From positions 5,625,775-5,689,774 of the forward strand of contig CM065706.1 of NCBI GenBank assembly GCA_017654935.2: a stretch of DNA of 64,000 nt, given 5' to 3'. The stretch comes from Phymorhynchus buccinoides (Eukaryota; Mollusca; Gastropoda; Neogastropoda; Raphitomidae). Of the stretch, positions 1 through 59,225 are shown piece by piece. How positions within the stretch are numbered: position 1 is the stretch's first letter; the number at the start of each line of letters is the position of its first letter. The notes below the pieces were generated by a model that worked only from the letters and a program-made list of their open reading frames with translations, was not told the DNA's origin and did not search any database. A program made the position numbers and the translations under genes.

Positions 1-639
1 AGTCAACTCTCTTTTTCCCGCCACCTTCCACCAAAAGCTCGTATCTCTAACGACTTTCTATCAAAGGGTAAATGAGGTTGTGTAAATAGAAGAAAAACTT
101 GCGCAAGTCCCAAATTCAGATCTAGTTAAGGACAAAAACCTTGTATCTTCGTTCTTTTCAAGTCTAAATTTTAGTTTTAAAGTAATTTTAAAGAAATGCT
201 GGACTAAACTCGCAATGTCTCGAACAACATATTCATCATAGTTCATCAATTGTGGTCAACGTGGTTAATTTTTTTTTTTTTTTTAATTTTTCTCAAAACT
301 ACTAAAATTGAGATACAAGGATTTGGAATTTCACCGACGAAATACAATAGCCAATTCGATTAAAAAGAAGCATTCTCCACCAAACACCAACAAAAATAAT
401 CCAACACCAATAGAAAAACTCAATTCTGCATGCACCTACAACCCCCAAAACTCAAAAATATTCCGTATTCCGAAAAACAAAAACACCACCCTGCCCCCTA
501 CCAACAACAAATAAATACAAAGACAATAGCATTATACCCTATATAATAGGGTGGAATCCTAAACAAATCAAAGAAAAATATTATTTGCTTCAATAACAAT
601 TGAATGGTCCCGGATTTTCCAAAAGCGGTTTGTTTCATT
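1..639. other. AT-rich non-coding sequence, no gene seen
   Basis: I find no supported coding exon here. Bases 291-345 match, in inverted orientation, the last 55 bases of the window (63945-64000), so this is part of a dispersed repeat. The short open frames have no recognisable protein content. Confidence 0.5.
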
Positions 640-1100
640 TTCCCCGTTTTGAGTTTTAGTTCCACTTCCAAGACATTGCAATATATATTTCATATCTGTT
701 TTGTTTTCCCCGTTTTGAGTTTTTGTTCAACTTCCAAGACATTGTAATATAGATTTCAAATCTTGTTTCGTTTTCCTCGTTTTCGTTCCACTTCCAAGAC
801 ATTGCAATATATATTTCAAATCTTGTTTCGTTTTCCTCGTTTTCGTTCCACTTCCAAGACATTGCAATATATATTTCAAATCTTGTTTCATGGTCCCCGC
901 TTTCACAGTTTGTGTTCCACTTCCAAGACATTGCAATATATATTTCAAATCTTGTTTCATTTTCCCTGTTTTCAGTTTGTGTTCCACTTCTAAGACATTG
1001 CAATATATATTTCAAATCTTGTTTCATTTTCCCCGTTTTCAGTTTGTGTTCCACTTCTAAGACATTGCAATATATATTTCAAATCTTGTTTCATGGTCCC
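640..1100. repeat. Minisatellite, about 66-bp unit, 6-7 copies
   Basis: A unit of roughly 55-68 bp, recognised by CTTCCAAGACATTGCAATAT, repeats six to seven times with small length changes. Open frames on both strands through this region are by-products of the repeat. On the plus strand several units contain a pyrimidine tract ending in TTTTCAG, which resembles a 3' splice site. No exon can be tied to it. Confidence 0.85.
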
Positions 1101-2813
1101 CGTTTTGGTGTGTTCATTCATTTAATTTTTATTTTATTTTTTTTCATATTTATTGGTGTCGTCAGATGTGATGCAGCAATTAACCCTCTCACTCTGATCA
1201 ATCGAACCGATAATCTATATTGAATACCAAGTGATGGGAGGTAACTCCGAACGTCACACCAAATCTTTTATTTTAAAAAATCACCCAGAATAAAGTCTAA
1301 CTCACATTTAATTTCTGAAAGATGCATATTGAATAGCAATATTTTCATTCCAAAGCTAACACACTGTCACACAACAAACCATGAATTGGAATTAAAAAAT
1401 CCGTAATGGCGCTCCGAGCATCGCGCAGTCAATACTGCGCACGTCACGTGGAAAGAAGAAAAAAATTTGGGGTCACTTCGAAAAATCCGTTCAAGAAGAC
1501 TAGTGGGTCCTTTCCCTTGCTGTAAGAACCAAAAACGGACCACTGAGAGGAAGAACTAACTGTTAATAATTTGAAGGCTTGATTCTACTAGATATAATAC
1601 TTTTTTTTTTATAGCATTATCTTCGATTACAACATATCAATTGCAATAACACAAGCGGTCAAGTCTCGCATTCCGTAAACTCTATCTAAAGGTAACAGCG
1701 TCCATTGTAAACACACGCACACACACAATTTTTTTTATCAATTACAATGTCCATTCCAAACCAAAACATGCAACACTGTTACATAGCAACATCTACTGAC
1801 AACAAATACCAATTATCTTTTTAACAGCCCCCCCCCCCCCAAAAAAAAACCCCAAAAACACAACACAGGCCTGCCACCAACAAACTCACATTTTATGAAT
1901 AAGCATCTTTTATATGCCGCAATATTTTTCCAAAAAAATGCCATAACATACATTCAATTATTAGTACACTAAAAGAAAATGATGTACAAGAGAAACATGC
2001 GCAATCACATGGGTGCTCCTGGGAAACTTCAAACATCTTGCAAGCCCCGGCGGAGTGCAGGGACAGCGCCCCTCCTGGGGGTTCCGGGGGGCAATGCCCC
2101 CTGGAAGCTGAAGGGAAACAACAGTTTCCAATGTAACTGACAGGCTCTCGTTGCACTTTCACTACTGGTTAAACTTCATCTCTATAGTATAACCAGCAAA
2201 ATGCATCTTCTCAAATTCTCATAATGCGGCGACGCTGGCTCCAGGCAATAAAGAAAATCCTGAACTTCAGGACATCCTGAAAGCAGGAGCATCCATGCGA
2301 TCAACACCATTCGTGGTAATTTTATCTGCCATGATCCATACAGATTGAGACGACACAAAACATGATATAAATAAATGGTCAATTTCAGCAGTGATTGTGG
2401 GTCGTGTCCATTTGCATAGAAATCGTACACCAACTTTATTGGCTCGGCGGTAACAGCGAACGCATAATTATCAGAAATGAATTGTATCCCTACAAACATG
2501 GCTTGTGACCCTTTAATTTAAGTGATAATATTCATCATATAATAAAAAGGCAAGTAAACATAATTTGTGTACCTTGAAAAATCGCTGAACAATAACAGAA
2601 AAAGCAACCCCGGATTAAATGCCAAAAAGATTACTTAAATTTTTATTATATTTTATATTGTGATACAGTAGTATGAACAAAAGCGCAGTATACCTGGTAC
2701 CTCCAGAATCTGCTCCGAGCATTGAATGAGGGTTGTGGTGGTTGGTTGATGGTTCGTCTCATATGCTCTTTGCAGTCGAGCGGACGTTTAAAGTTCAATC
2801 ATTCATTGTTGTC
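1101..2813. other. Intergenic sequence, no gene seen
   Basis: The region is AT-rich with a C/A homopolymer near 1827-1850 and a GC-rich patch near 2045-2105 of the type that recurs near 8640-8700. A 105-residue open frame (2182-2499, minus) has no family resemblance that I recognise. Confidence 0.5.
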
Positions 2814-3456
2814 AGACCTGCCTACTTGGAATTTTCCCAATCAGTAGCCCAGCCATCAATTTTCAGTAGCATGGCAAAATTTTTCATAGCATCCACAAAC
2901 GGCGGCAATCGATTTGTTCTCTTCCTGAGCCGAAACGTACTGTTTATGTTTCGCCGATTGAACGTGTTGACGGTCGTCTCTACCGCCACGATTCACACCG
3001 AAGTCTGCATGGCAGAGGTTGCAGTGAGCATGGTTCGCACCAAGTCGACTTCTGACGATGCAAGGCCACTCCTCCGTGTAAGCTATTTTGAAAACTTGTG
3101 CGTCAGGCCGATGTTTTTTCTTAGAACAAGATGGTGTGCCAGATGATTTTCGTTTTCTGGTTTGGGTTCGGTTTTTTTTCCGTTTGAAACATCTCCCGAA
3201 TCGCTACTGCTGCTGGAGTCCGCCATTTTTTCCAGAGAAAGTAATAAGAACGCATGCGCAGTCACTGATAAAAACGGAAGTGACTAGGTTATCGGCGTCT
3301 GCTCTTAGAAACAGACAAAAACGGAAACGGCATAAGCAAAAATAAAATGCGGCGGCATTTTGTTTTCTCCGTAGCAATGTTAAGGTTGCCGTAGCTCCGT
3401 AGCCAAGCTTTATTTTTCGTAGCTGCTACGGCCAAATTGTAGCAGTAGGCAGGTCT
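2814..3456 (-). mobile_element. Degenerate hAT-like element with BED-type zinc finger remnant
   Basis: The ends form an inverted repeat beginning CAGACCTGCCTAC. Near the right end, on the minus strand, a start codon at 3265 opens a serine-rich, lysine-rich segment. After a frame break near 3120, this continues as a Cys-Cys-His-His type finger (the motif HCNLCHADF, then an H followed by KHKQY). This domain layout is typical of the N-terminus of hAT-related transposases and derived zinc-finger proteins. The rest of a transposase is absent. It resembles the element at 8535-9883. No convincing 8-bp target duplication is visible. Confidence 0.55.
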
Positions 3457-3555
3457 GAGTTGTATAGTAACCTTTTAGTATTCAATTAGAATAAATAAAT
3501 ATTGCATAAACAAAGATAGAAATAGTGGGGCAAGGAGAGTGGATAATAGTGAGCA

Positions 3556-3736
3556 CAGTGGAACCTCCCTTATAAGACCTGCAAAAATCATCCACTGATG
3601 ATCCAGAATGAGGTCTTATTATAAGGGAGGCAATTTTAATACTTACAAGTTACAAAGAAGGGCAATGTCTCAGAGAAGTAGGTCTTCAGTGAGAGGGAGT
3701 CTTATAATGGGAGGTCTTGTAAGGGAGGTTCCACTG
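3556..3736. mobile_element. MITE, pogo/Tigger-like ends (family P)
   Basis: The terminal inverted repeats read CAGTGGAACCTCCCTTATAA outward from each end. The sequence is non-coding. The same family occurs at 10385, 12204, 16959, 42212/48617, 54112 and 60928. TIRs starting CAGT and, in several copies, flanking TA fit the pogo/Tigger group. The class assignment is inference. Confidence 0.75.
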
Positions 3737-3756
3737 TAATAAGGAAAGGTAAATCT

Positions 3757-3908
3757 CTATAATTAACTCCCTTGACCAAAGTTCTTTTCGGCACCAATTC
3801 GCCTAGCCTAGCAAAGCACAAGCAACAGCCACATTGAGACAGACCCTCAATGAACTACGATGAACTGGTGCCGAAAATAACATTGGTGAAGGGAGTTAAT
3901 CAGAGATA
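3757..3908. repeat. Inverted repeat / MITE-like hairpin
   Basis: Arms around 3762-3800 and 3865-3902 are inverted copies (TTAACTCCCTTGACCAA and its complement with one gap, then GGCACC/GGTGCC). No coding capacity. Probably a small non-autonomous transposon. Confidence 0.6.
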
Positions 3909-4329
3909 CCTTCCCTTATTATTAAATATTGTATATTTCAGTACGTAACCCTTTCAACTAATAAACCAGTAAAAAAATAAAAAGGTAAATAAACATAATC
4001 GGTATATGATGGGATGGTAAAATTTGAGTTTCTATTTTAATAATCGCTAAGAATGTGAATGAGAAATAATATCTTGATCCACTTAGTTCAACAAAAACTT
4101 CATTTACTGTGTACGTGCAATAAGCACTTCTACTGCTGGTTGACATTGGCCTGTAGAAAGGGCCAACAGTAAATGAGAGCTGTACTATAAATGATTTTCT
4201 ACACTATTGGAATGTCATGGCAGGCAGGTACAGCTTAGTCTTTCGTGGAAGACTACGACTTTAACTAGGGGCGAATTTGCTACTGGCTGTAGTGCTGCAG
4301 CCAATGGGATCGGCTGGCCTTTGGGGACC

Positions 4330-4460
4330 TTCTCCAACGCCAACTCTTGTCCTCAAACCCCCGGGACCCTCTATCCCGCCTCTAGGACCCTCTATACTCT
4401 AAGTGAAGGAGTCCCTGGGACCCCTTGTTTTGCGGGACGATTGGGAGCCCTGACAAGCAA
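4330..4460 (+). repeat. Dispersed GC-rich repeat, partial copy
   Basis: This segment (GGGACCCTCTATAC, AGTGAAGGAGTCCCTGGGA) matches the two inverted arms at 21998-22200 and 22310-22510. Confidence 0.65.
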
Positions 4461-4717
4461 TAAACAGTTTTCTCCTTTGATTAAACTTTTACTAAAAGGC
4501 TGTATAACAGTTTCAGCTATCAAGGCACAAACATTGATTACAACAGACGTAGTATAACAAAAGGAAGAGTTTTGGTTGGCAAGGCACTTATGAAGGCTCC
4601 ATGAATAACAGCCTTCATAGACAAGTAAAACAGTTTTAACTGTTAAGGCACAGTTTGATTATAAAGGTTGCATACAAAAAAGTCATAACTTTATACTTTA
4701 ACAAAGATTTTTCTCTA

Positions 4718-4850
4718 TTAAAGACCCCCCACGCCGTGCGTCACATTCCCTCTTCTTATGCTAGGAAGATTTCTTAAGATTTCTTACCAGCTATAAGAGA
4801 GAAAATACAGGAAAACCGTGATTTTGACACGTGACGTGGTGGGTCTTTAA
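4718..4850. mobile_element. MITE with TTAAAGACCC ends (family T)
   Basis: Inverted ends begin TTAAAGACCC and enclose a near-palindrome of about 130 bp. Related copies lie at 11667-11796, 15892-16011 and, partially, 41840-41914. The flanking TTAA may be the target duplication. Confidence 0.7.
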
Positions 4851-5659
4851 GAAACAAAGCGCCAATTCTGCTTAAGACAGTTCAAATCAATACAAATGAA
4901 AAACAAAAATGTCTCACGCAACTCATCGACGATCCATGTTTCCCCAGAGTTAAGGCACCCAGTTCAATAAATAAGGCTGAAATTATCTGGATATATATCC
5001 AACAGCAATACATAAACCGTGTCAATCGTTAACGCTTCATTGCATTCAAGGTCGGATTGTATTTTAAACACACACAAGGGATCAGTAGCATTTTTTTCAA
5101 GATTTTTTTTTCCCCAAATGATTATGGATAAAATGTGATTTTTTATATACATATTTCAGTAATTATAAATGCAACTGACCACCAACGGATTGCCAGTTAT
5201 CTCCCTCAATGCTGAAAAGTAGCAAAGCAACAAGCTAGCTATGCAAGACAAAATAAATAAAATAATGGATACAAAATAATAAATAAAATAAATAAACCAA
5301 AAAAATAACATTTATAAAATAGATCCTTAAAATTATCCTGTCTTGGTTCTCAACTCTTCCAAATATTTATCTCGATAAAAAAATAATCTTCAAGCAAATC
5401 ACAGTGCTATGACTTACATAACAGGCAAAGATGCATACGTATGCTTTCACACACTGCTGAAATATCTTTTTGCAGACTATTGCGCACCTCCCCTGTCATT
5501 TCTACACCTTATGAACGCACGTTAAATGCCATCATTTCAATAGCATCGGTTAAAAAACACTAAAAATTTCTTTTCAAACAAAATTTCTAAGCTAACGCAT
5601 GGCTATCTAAGAATACATCTCCCGCATCCCAAATCAGTAATCGATAAGCAAACTTAGGA
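4851..5659. other. Non-coding AT-rich stretch
   Basis: I see no gene. A tract rich in AAATAA lies near 5255-5310. Confidence 0.4.
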
Positions 5660-5841
5660 CGCGGATTTGACCGCCACGGGGGCAATCAAACCACTAGGGG
5701 CTTATCACGCGATAGGCGTAGTGAGAGAGAGAGAGAGAAAGATGAGTCCCACCCTCTCTCTCTCTTACTCACTACGCCCAACTAAGAATATCGCGTGATA
5801 AGCCCCTAGTGGTTTGATTGCCCCCTGGCGGTAAAATCCGC
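5660..5841. mobile_element. Hairpin MITE with (GA)n/(CT)n core
   Basis: This is an almost perfect palindrome. GCGGATTT and CACTAGGGGCTTATCACGCG near the left end are repeated inverted near the right end, with a GA-rich centre. A diverged relative with matching ends sits inside a LINE fragment at 62831-63031. Confidence 0.75.
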
Positions 5842-6199
5842 GTAATTAAGTTGACCATTACTGTATAAATATCTCCTTTTGTTTCCTCTCAGGAGAACCT
5901 ATAATCGCGCTAAAACACGATCTGTCTGCCTGAATTCTAGCTTCGAACATATCCACTCATCAACACAACGCCCATCCCTGACAACTTCCCAAGACCATCA
6001 CTCAACACAGTAGATAATTTTGCTGTGTCAGACAGCTAGGCACGGGCGCATGCGGTGACCAAAGTGTTTGCCCGAACTTTCCATCATAACCCTTGCTAAA
6101 ATGGTCAATTCAAGAGCAAAAAGAGCACGAGAAGAGCCCTATCTTCAGGCAGAACACTGCCTGAACCAGCATCAAATTGCATGAATTCAGGCGTCACTG

Positions 6200-6292
6200 C
6201 TGGTCTCGGATTCAGCGACCTGACTGCGAATTGGGATTCGAGATGAGCGGCAAGGGAGCAACGCAACTGTATGGCCCAGAAGTTGGGACAGC
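6200..6292 (+). repeat. Dispersed repeat, shared with 11270-11395
   Basis: The segment with GCTGGTCTCGGATTCAGCGA and ATGAGCGGCAAGGGAGCAAC is about 80 percent similar, by eye, to 11270-11395. Both copies are in the same orientation. Class unknown. Confidence 0.55.
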
Positions 6293-6419
6293 AAAAAAAA
6301 ATAATTCAGGCTTCCGGCATACCCACATGCACTCACAGCTAGGCCAGACTCTCTAGGCATCATGACTCTCTAGGCATCATTGGACCCACAGCTTGTTAGT
6401 CCCATCACCCAGAGTCCAC

Positions 6420-6605
6420 GCTGCCGTGTCACATGTGATGTCGCACTTCATGCAGTGTCGCGTCACGACGCGTCACATGTGATGTCGTACTCCATGCAGT
6501 GTCGCATCACGACGGGTCACATGTCACAGGTGATGTCGTACTCCATGCAGTGTCACGTCACATGCCACAGGTGATGACGTACTCCATGCAGTGTCACGCG
6601 ACGCG
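6420..6605 (-). repeat. Tandem copies of the E2F stop-codon region
   Basis: Four extra copies of a 40-50 bp unit lie immediately downstream of the E2F stop codon. On the minus strand each repeats all or part of the last codons (TACGACATCACCTGTGACAT), usually with the TGA, followed by about 20 bases of 3' flank. They would lie in the 3' UTR. This is the coding-end counterpart of the splice-junction arrays in this window. Confidence 0.85.
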
Positions 6606-22979
<16,374 letters not shown>

Positions 22980-22996
22980 CTGACACACAGGGAAAC

Positions 22997-23240
22997 ACGC
23001 ACCGAGTCATTTGTACCATAGCGTTCAAGTGCTTCGGCTGTTGGGATGATCCCTTTCCCAGACTTTTACTTTACGCACCGAGTCATTTGTACCATAGCGT
23101 TCAAGTGCTTCGGCTGTTGGGATGATCCCTGTCCAGTCTTTTACTTTACGCACCGAGTCATTTGTACCATAGCGTTCAAGTGCTTCGGTTGTTGGGATGA
23201 TCCCTGGCCAGTCTTTTACTTGAGCCAGGGTACGTCAACA
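22997..23240 (+). repeat. Three tandem copies of a 75-bp unit with (CAA)n-type tail
   Basis: The units begin ACGCACCGAGTCATTTGTAC and contain GTTCAAGTGCTTCGGCTGTT. The array starts 18 bases upstream of the acceptor of the first visible E2F exon. Single dispersed relatives are at 8420-8525 and 40570-40680. Confidence 0.85.
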
Positions 23241-23500
23241 ACAAAAATACATACACTGATACAGTAAAACTAAAAGTCGCTTTTATTATATAGTTTTAAG
23301 TCAAAATTGAAGGGACTCAATTTTATTTTGAGAGACTTTTCAACACAGATTACTATGCTGGGACACAAACATTATTGTGAGTCAAACAGTGTTTTTGAGT
23401 TATCCGTTCTCTGAGTTATCAGTTCTTCACTGTAAATAGATTCAGAGACTAGAGCATCTCTTTCAAAGCAAAACTTAAACAAAACAAAAGCCAGCCGAAC

Positions 23501-24000
23501 NNNNNNNNNNNNNNNNNNNNNNNNNNNNNNNNNNNNNNNNNNNNNNNNNNNNNNNNNNNNNNNNNNNNNNNNNNNNNNNNNNNNNNNNNNNNNNNNNNNN
23601 NNNNNNNNNNNNNNNNNNNNNNNNNNNNNNNNNNNNNNNNNNNNNNNNNNNNNNNNNNNNNNNNNNNNNNNNNNNNNNNNNNNNNNNNNNNNNNNNNNNN
23701 NNNNNNNNNNNNNNNNNNNNNNNNNNNNNNNNNNNNNNNNNNNNNNNNNNNNNNNNNNNNNNNNNNNNNNNNNNNNNNNNNNNNNNNNNNNNNNNNNNNN
23801 NNNNNNNNNNNNNNNNNNNNNNNNNNNNNNNNNNNNNNNNNNNNNNNNNNNNNNNNNNNNNNNNNNNNNNNNNNNNNNNNNNNNNNNNNNNNNNNNNNNN
23901 NNNNNNNNNNNNNNNNNNNNNNNNNNNNNNNNNNNNNNNNNNNNNNNNNNNNNNNNNNNNNNNNNNNNNNNNNNNNNNNNNNNNNNNNNNNNNNNNNNNN
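23501..24000. other. Assembly gap of 500 N
   Basis: Exactly 500 N, which looks like a scaffolding placeholder. The P450 3' exons should lie before this point on the minus strand, and the first E2F exons after it. Neither is visible, so the true gap is probably larger. Confidence 0.95.
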
Positions 24001-25445
24001 ACACACACAGAACATAGTAGAATAAAGATGGTGGGAATGATCCCGAAGGCAATGCCCGGAGGGCAGTGGCAACCCCAGGAAAAAAAAGCCCCGATTCTTC
24101 AACGACAGAGATGATTAATTATATGGGAAGGTCGTAAGGAGGGAGTTTCACTGTATTGTAGCTATATATCAAATCAGTGGACTCCATATTACAGACCTTG
24201 AAAAAATCATCCAAAAAATAAGGTTCTAACGTGAGAGGGAGTTGTAACAGGATGTGTACTTTATAACTAGACAAGAAGGGCAATGTTCAGAGAGGTAGTC
24301 GGAAGGGATACGCGCATTTACTGACCCACGATTACCGATTTTTTGGTCCATAGAATCTTACACATATCATAAGGCAAAACTGAAGGAAAAAAAAAAGGGG
24401 TCACGTGCTACTTTTGTCTTGTAATTCATGCGTACAATGTGGGGGGTTGGGCTTTTTTTTGGGCAATTTGTGAGTAAAATCAGGTCTACTGAAAACTGGA
24501 TTTATTTCATACACTAAAGTGACTTACAACTTTCAATAAAATTTGTCTAATACTACAATCTATTTTCGTATTAGAATCAATGTCAAAGTTTTTTTAAAAA
24601 TTCAATTTAGTCAGTAGGAAATTATGGAAAATTGTTGTTGTACTGACACACATTTCCCTAAAATGTTATTGTTCAAATGCCTGTAGAAAAAAACTCAACG
24701 ATGAAATAATTCTAGTTTTTTTAATAATAGATGAAATAATCTATACTCTGCATAATAAAGATTAAAAAACCAGTATGTCTCCGTGCTTGTTACTGAACCC
24801 CATACACATTTTCAACCCCACCCCTATTTTCGCACGGGACTCATGCCAAGAGTTATATCCCTTAATACAGAGCCTTAAAAGTATCAAGAAATAAATTGCG
24901 AGTGGCAAAGGGGGGGGGGGGGGGGGGGGATAACAGATGAAGACAGAGAGAGAGAAAGGGAGACACAGAGTCGGACACGGCGACAGAGATTGATCAATAT
25001 TTTGAGATTAAAAACAACAACTTTTAGGCATTATACATATGCATGGAGTAAATATATATTGGAACAAACAAAATTAAACTCACTGTGAAAACCCCGATAT
25101 TTTGTAGTACCCTATGGGTTTCCAGAGAGAGTAAAAGTGTATACAGGGGTGTTATGTTATTGTGAATATGCGGCATGTTTTCAGCAGCCTGTTTCTCTTT
25201 CATAAACAATACTTGCCCCAGTAAGAAAAGGGAAAAAACCCTCATTGCATTGCAATTATAGAAGAGCAAAGTAATAACAGTTGCATCATGTTGCATGATA
25301 TTACGAGCAAAAGAGGCCCGTAGGAATCAACGGGATAAAATTTATCAGCAGCTAAAGAGGTTCTCAGGAATGAACAGTAGTTGAAACTTCTCTAAATACA
25401 GAAACCAAGTTAGCAAGGCTCCCGGCCTCCTCCACTGCATCGTAC
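24001..25445. other. Non-coding sequence between gap and last visible P450 exon
   Basis: I searched the minus strand for CYP I-helix, ExxR and haem-binding segments and saw none. It contains a poly-G run near 24910-24929 and AT-rich DNA. Confidence 0.5.
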
Positions 25446-56607
<31,162 letters not shown>

Positions 56608-57629
56608 GATGATGACGATGTATCACACTTCACACCAATCTGCTGTTTCTGCTGCTGCTTATGCTGCTGTTGTTACTATACTGCTGTTGTTACTATACTG
56701 CTGTTACTGCTACTCTACTGCTGTTTCTGCTGCTGCTGTACTGCTATGCTCTGCTCACAATCGGTTGCCGCTTTCAAATCCAAGTCCAACTGAAGTGGGT
56801 TGGGTTTTTTTCTTTTTATTCACGATCTTGACTCTCTGAAAAGCAAAGCACTCGCATAATTACATAGGTTTTGAGTGACTTGGAGATAGGAGTTTATATA
56901 TACTTTTTTTTTTCTTCTTTTCTTTCTTAAAAAAAAAAAACGTTGACGCACTGCGTAACCTCAAGTCACTATATACAGTGGAAATTGGCTAACTCAAAAT
57001 TGGAGGGACCGACATTTTCTTTTGGAGAAAAAAAGAAAAAAAGAAAGAAAAAAAAACAGAAATATTGAGCCAATATTTTGAGATCAAAAGACCTTTCAGC
57101 ATAGAAATGATTAAAATGATTGAGAGTTATCCAGTCATTTCGAGTTATCCGTTTTTGAGTTAGCAGGAATCTACTGTAGTCTGATAAGAGTGCGTGACCA
57201 AGAACAATTGATGTGTCAGTGTGTGCATAATTTATATGAGTAAAGGCCTTTGTGCACATTACACGCGCAAACCTCAAGCACTCGTTCGAAAAAGAAGCAA
57301 ATTAAGAAAGTCATCAGGGCAGATTATCTCATGAAATGAAGCAAATTTCAGTCACATTTTGCCCATGAGACGAGTGTTAACGTTTAGCATTCGTCTCATG
57401 TGCAAATATGACTTAAATTTTCTTTATTTTATGAGATAATTGGCATGGGCTTCTTACCCGCCCATGGGATTTTTACCCCGTCTTACCCTATACTTATTTG
57501 CGGATAAGCGCGTGTGAGGTTTCTGCTTTGTAATGTGCACGAAACCTAAGGGTGCAATGGCATGCATGTGTGTCCTGCGTGCAATTTGCTATTAAAGTTC
57601 CGTAGGCATACGTAAACTCCATACACTTA

Positions 57630-58020
57630 CTTCTTCTTCTTCCAGTTGGGGATGTTTATCCTGCCCAGCGCTCACCGGTCTTCATTCAGACCATTAAATA
57701 GCGCACAGGATGCGTGCTATGTGAATTCGTGTCATCCATCCCACCTCGTACCGAATAGTGGGATGGGCTTTAACGTGTGCGCAAGATCTTGTGCATGCGT
57801 TCGCACATGGGACCTCGGTTTTTTTTGAAAAGTCTCATCCGAAGGACTTTTTCCCCAGGAAACCCATTTACACCTGGGTGGAGTGGGGAAAATAGGAGTA
57901 AAGTGCCTTTCCCAAGGACACACCACTGTGAACCGAGCTGGGTTCGAACCCGCGCACTCGCAAACCTGACGGATTACGAGCTAGCGACTCGGACTTACCA
58001 ACTGAGCTACAGCGGCTCCT
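57630..58020 (-). mobile_element. tRNA-derived SINE, second copy
   Basis: Same family as 28340-28743: A box TAGCTCAGTTGG, B box GGTTCGAACCC, and (AGA)n tail at the left end. Confidence 0.85.
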
Positions 58021-58334
58021 ATTAATGAAATAAGCGACCGGATGGGATGGGATTGCTCACGAGTTTCCGTGTGTAATGAATACAATCTTCATATTTCTTC
58101 ATATTCCTTACTTCCAGATTTTTGGGGGGTGGATTGCACACAGGCCGTTCTTCTTCGTCTTCTTCTTCTCCTCTCGTATATATGTGTGCGTGTTCTAACC
58201 CTTTGCCTAAGTCTATAATTATTACGCAATATAGGTTATGTTGTAACGGCTCAAATGGCTTTTCCGTACAAAGAGAGAAGTTCTCGTTGTGTTGAAATAA
58301 ACAACCAAAGTTCGTTCACAGTCACTGAGTATGA

Positions 58335-58370
58335 TTCAGATAGAGAGAGAGAGAGAGATAGAGAGCGATA

Positions 58371-58437
<67 letters not shown>

Positions 58438-58587
58438 AGAGAGATAGCACAATTCTTCTTATGTTTCCAGAGAGAGAGAGAGAGAGGAGACTCAGAGACA
58501 CTTTATTTTTACCAGGACATTTTTTTAAGGCTTCGGCCTCTTCCAAGAGAGAAGATGAAGAGAGGAGAGAGAGAGAGAGAAGAGAGA

Positions 58588-58639
<52 letters not shown>

Positions 58640-58674
58640 TATTTTTCAAGGACATTTTTTTAGGCTCGGCCTAT

Positions 58675-58721
<47 letters not shown>

Positions 58722-58923
58722 GAGAGAAGAGATAGAGAGAGAGAGCGAGAGAGAGAGCGAGAGACTTTATTTTACAAGGCAATCTTTTTTAGGCTCGGCC
58801 TACTTCCAAGAGATAGAGAGAGATAGAGAGAGATAGTAGAGATCGAGAGAGAGAAGAGTAGATAGAGAGAGAGAGAGAGCAGAGAGAGAGAGAGAGAGAG
58901 AAGAGAGAGAGATGAGAGAGAGA

Positions 58924-58959
<36 letters not shown>

Positions 58960-58998
58960 ACTTTATTATACAAGGACATTTTTTTAGGCCAGGCCTAT

Positions 58999-59044
<46 letters not shown>

Positions 59045-59075
59045 AGAGAGATGAGAGAGAGATGAGAGATGATAG
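58335..59075. repeat. (GA)n tract interspersed with four copies of a 48-bp sequence
   Basis: Copies near 58500, 58635, 58765 and 58960 share CTTTATTTT.CAAGGACATT and TTTAGGCTCGGCCTATTCCA. GA tracts of 80-150 bp separate them. It looks like repeated slippage or unequal exchange primed by the GA tracts. Confidence 0.85.
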
Positions 59076-59084
59076 CGAGAGAAA

Positions 59085-59225
59085 ATTGTCTATAGATATA
59101 TCCTTTCTGGCTTATATAAGCCAAAAACCATCATCCCAGGCTTATGACATCATAAGTTATGACATCATCAGTTATGACATCATTAAGTACGAAGCCATAT
59201 CGTAGCCAGGCAGGGAAGGGGTTAA
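59085..59225 (+). repeat. Dispersed repeat, shared with 16035-16175
   Basis: ATGACATCATNAGTTATGAC-type motifs, then CCAGGCAGGGAAGGGG. Confidence 0.6.

Noticed and set aside
23372..24102. Frames of 177-226 codons across 23.4-24.1 kb
   Set aside because: They consist mostly of unknown residues from the 500-N gap.
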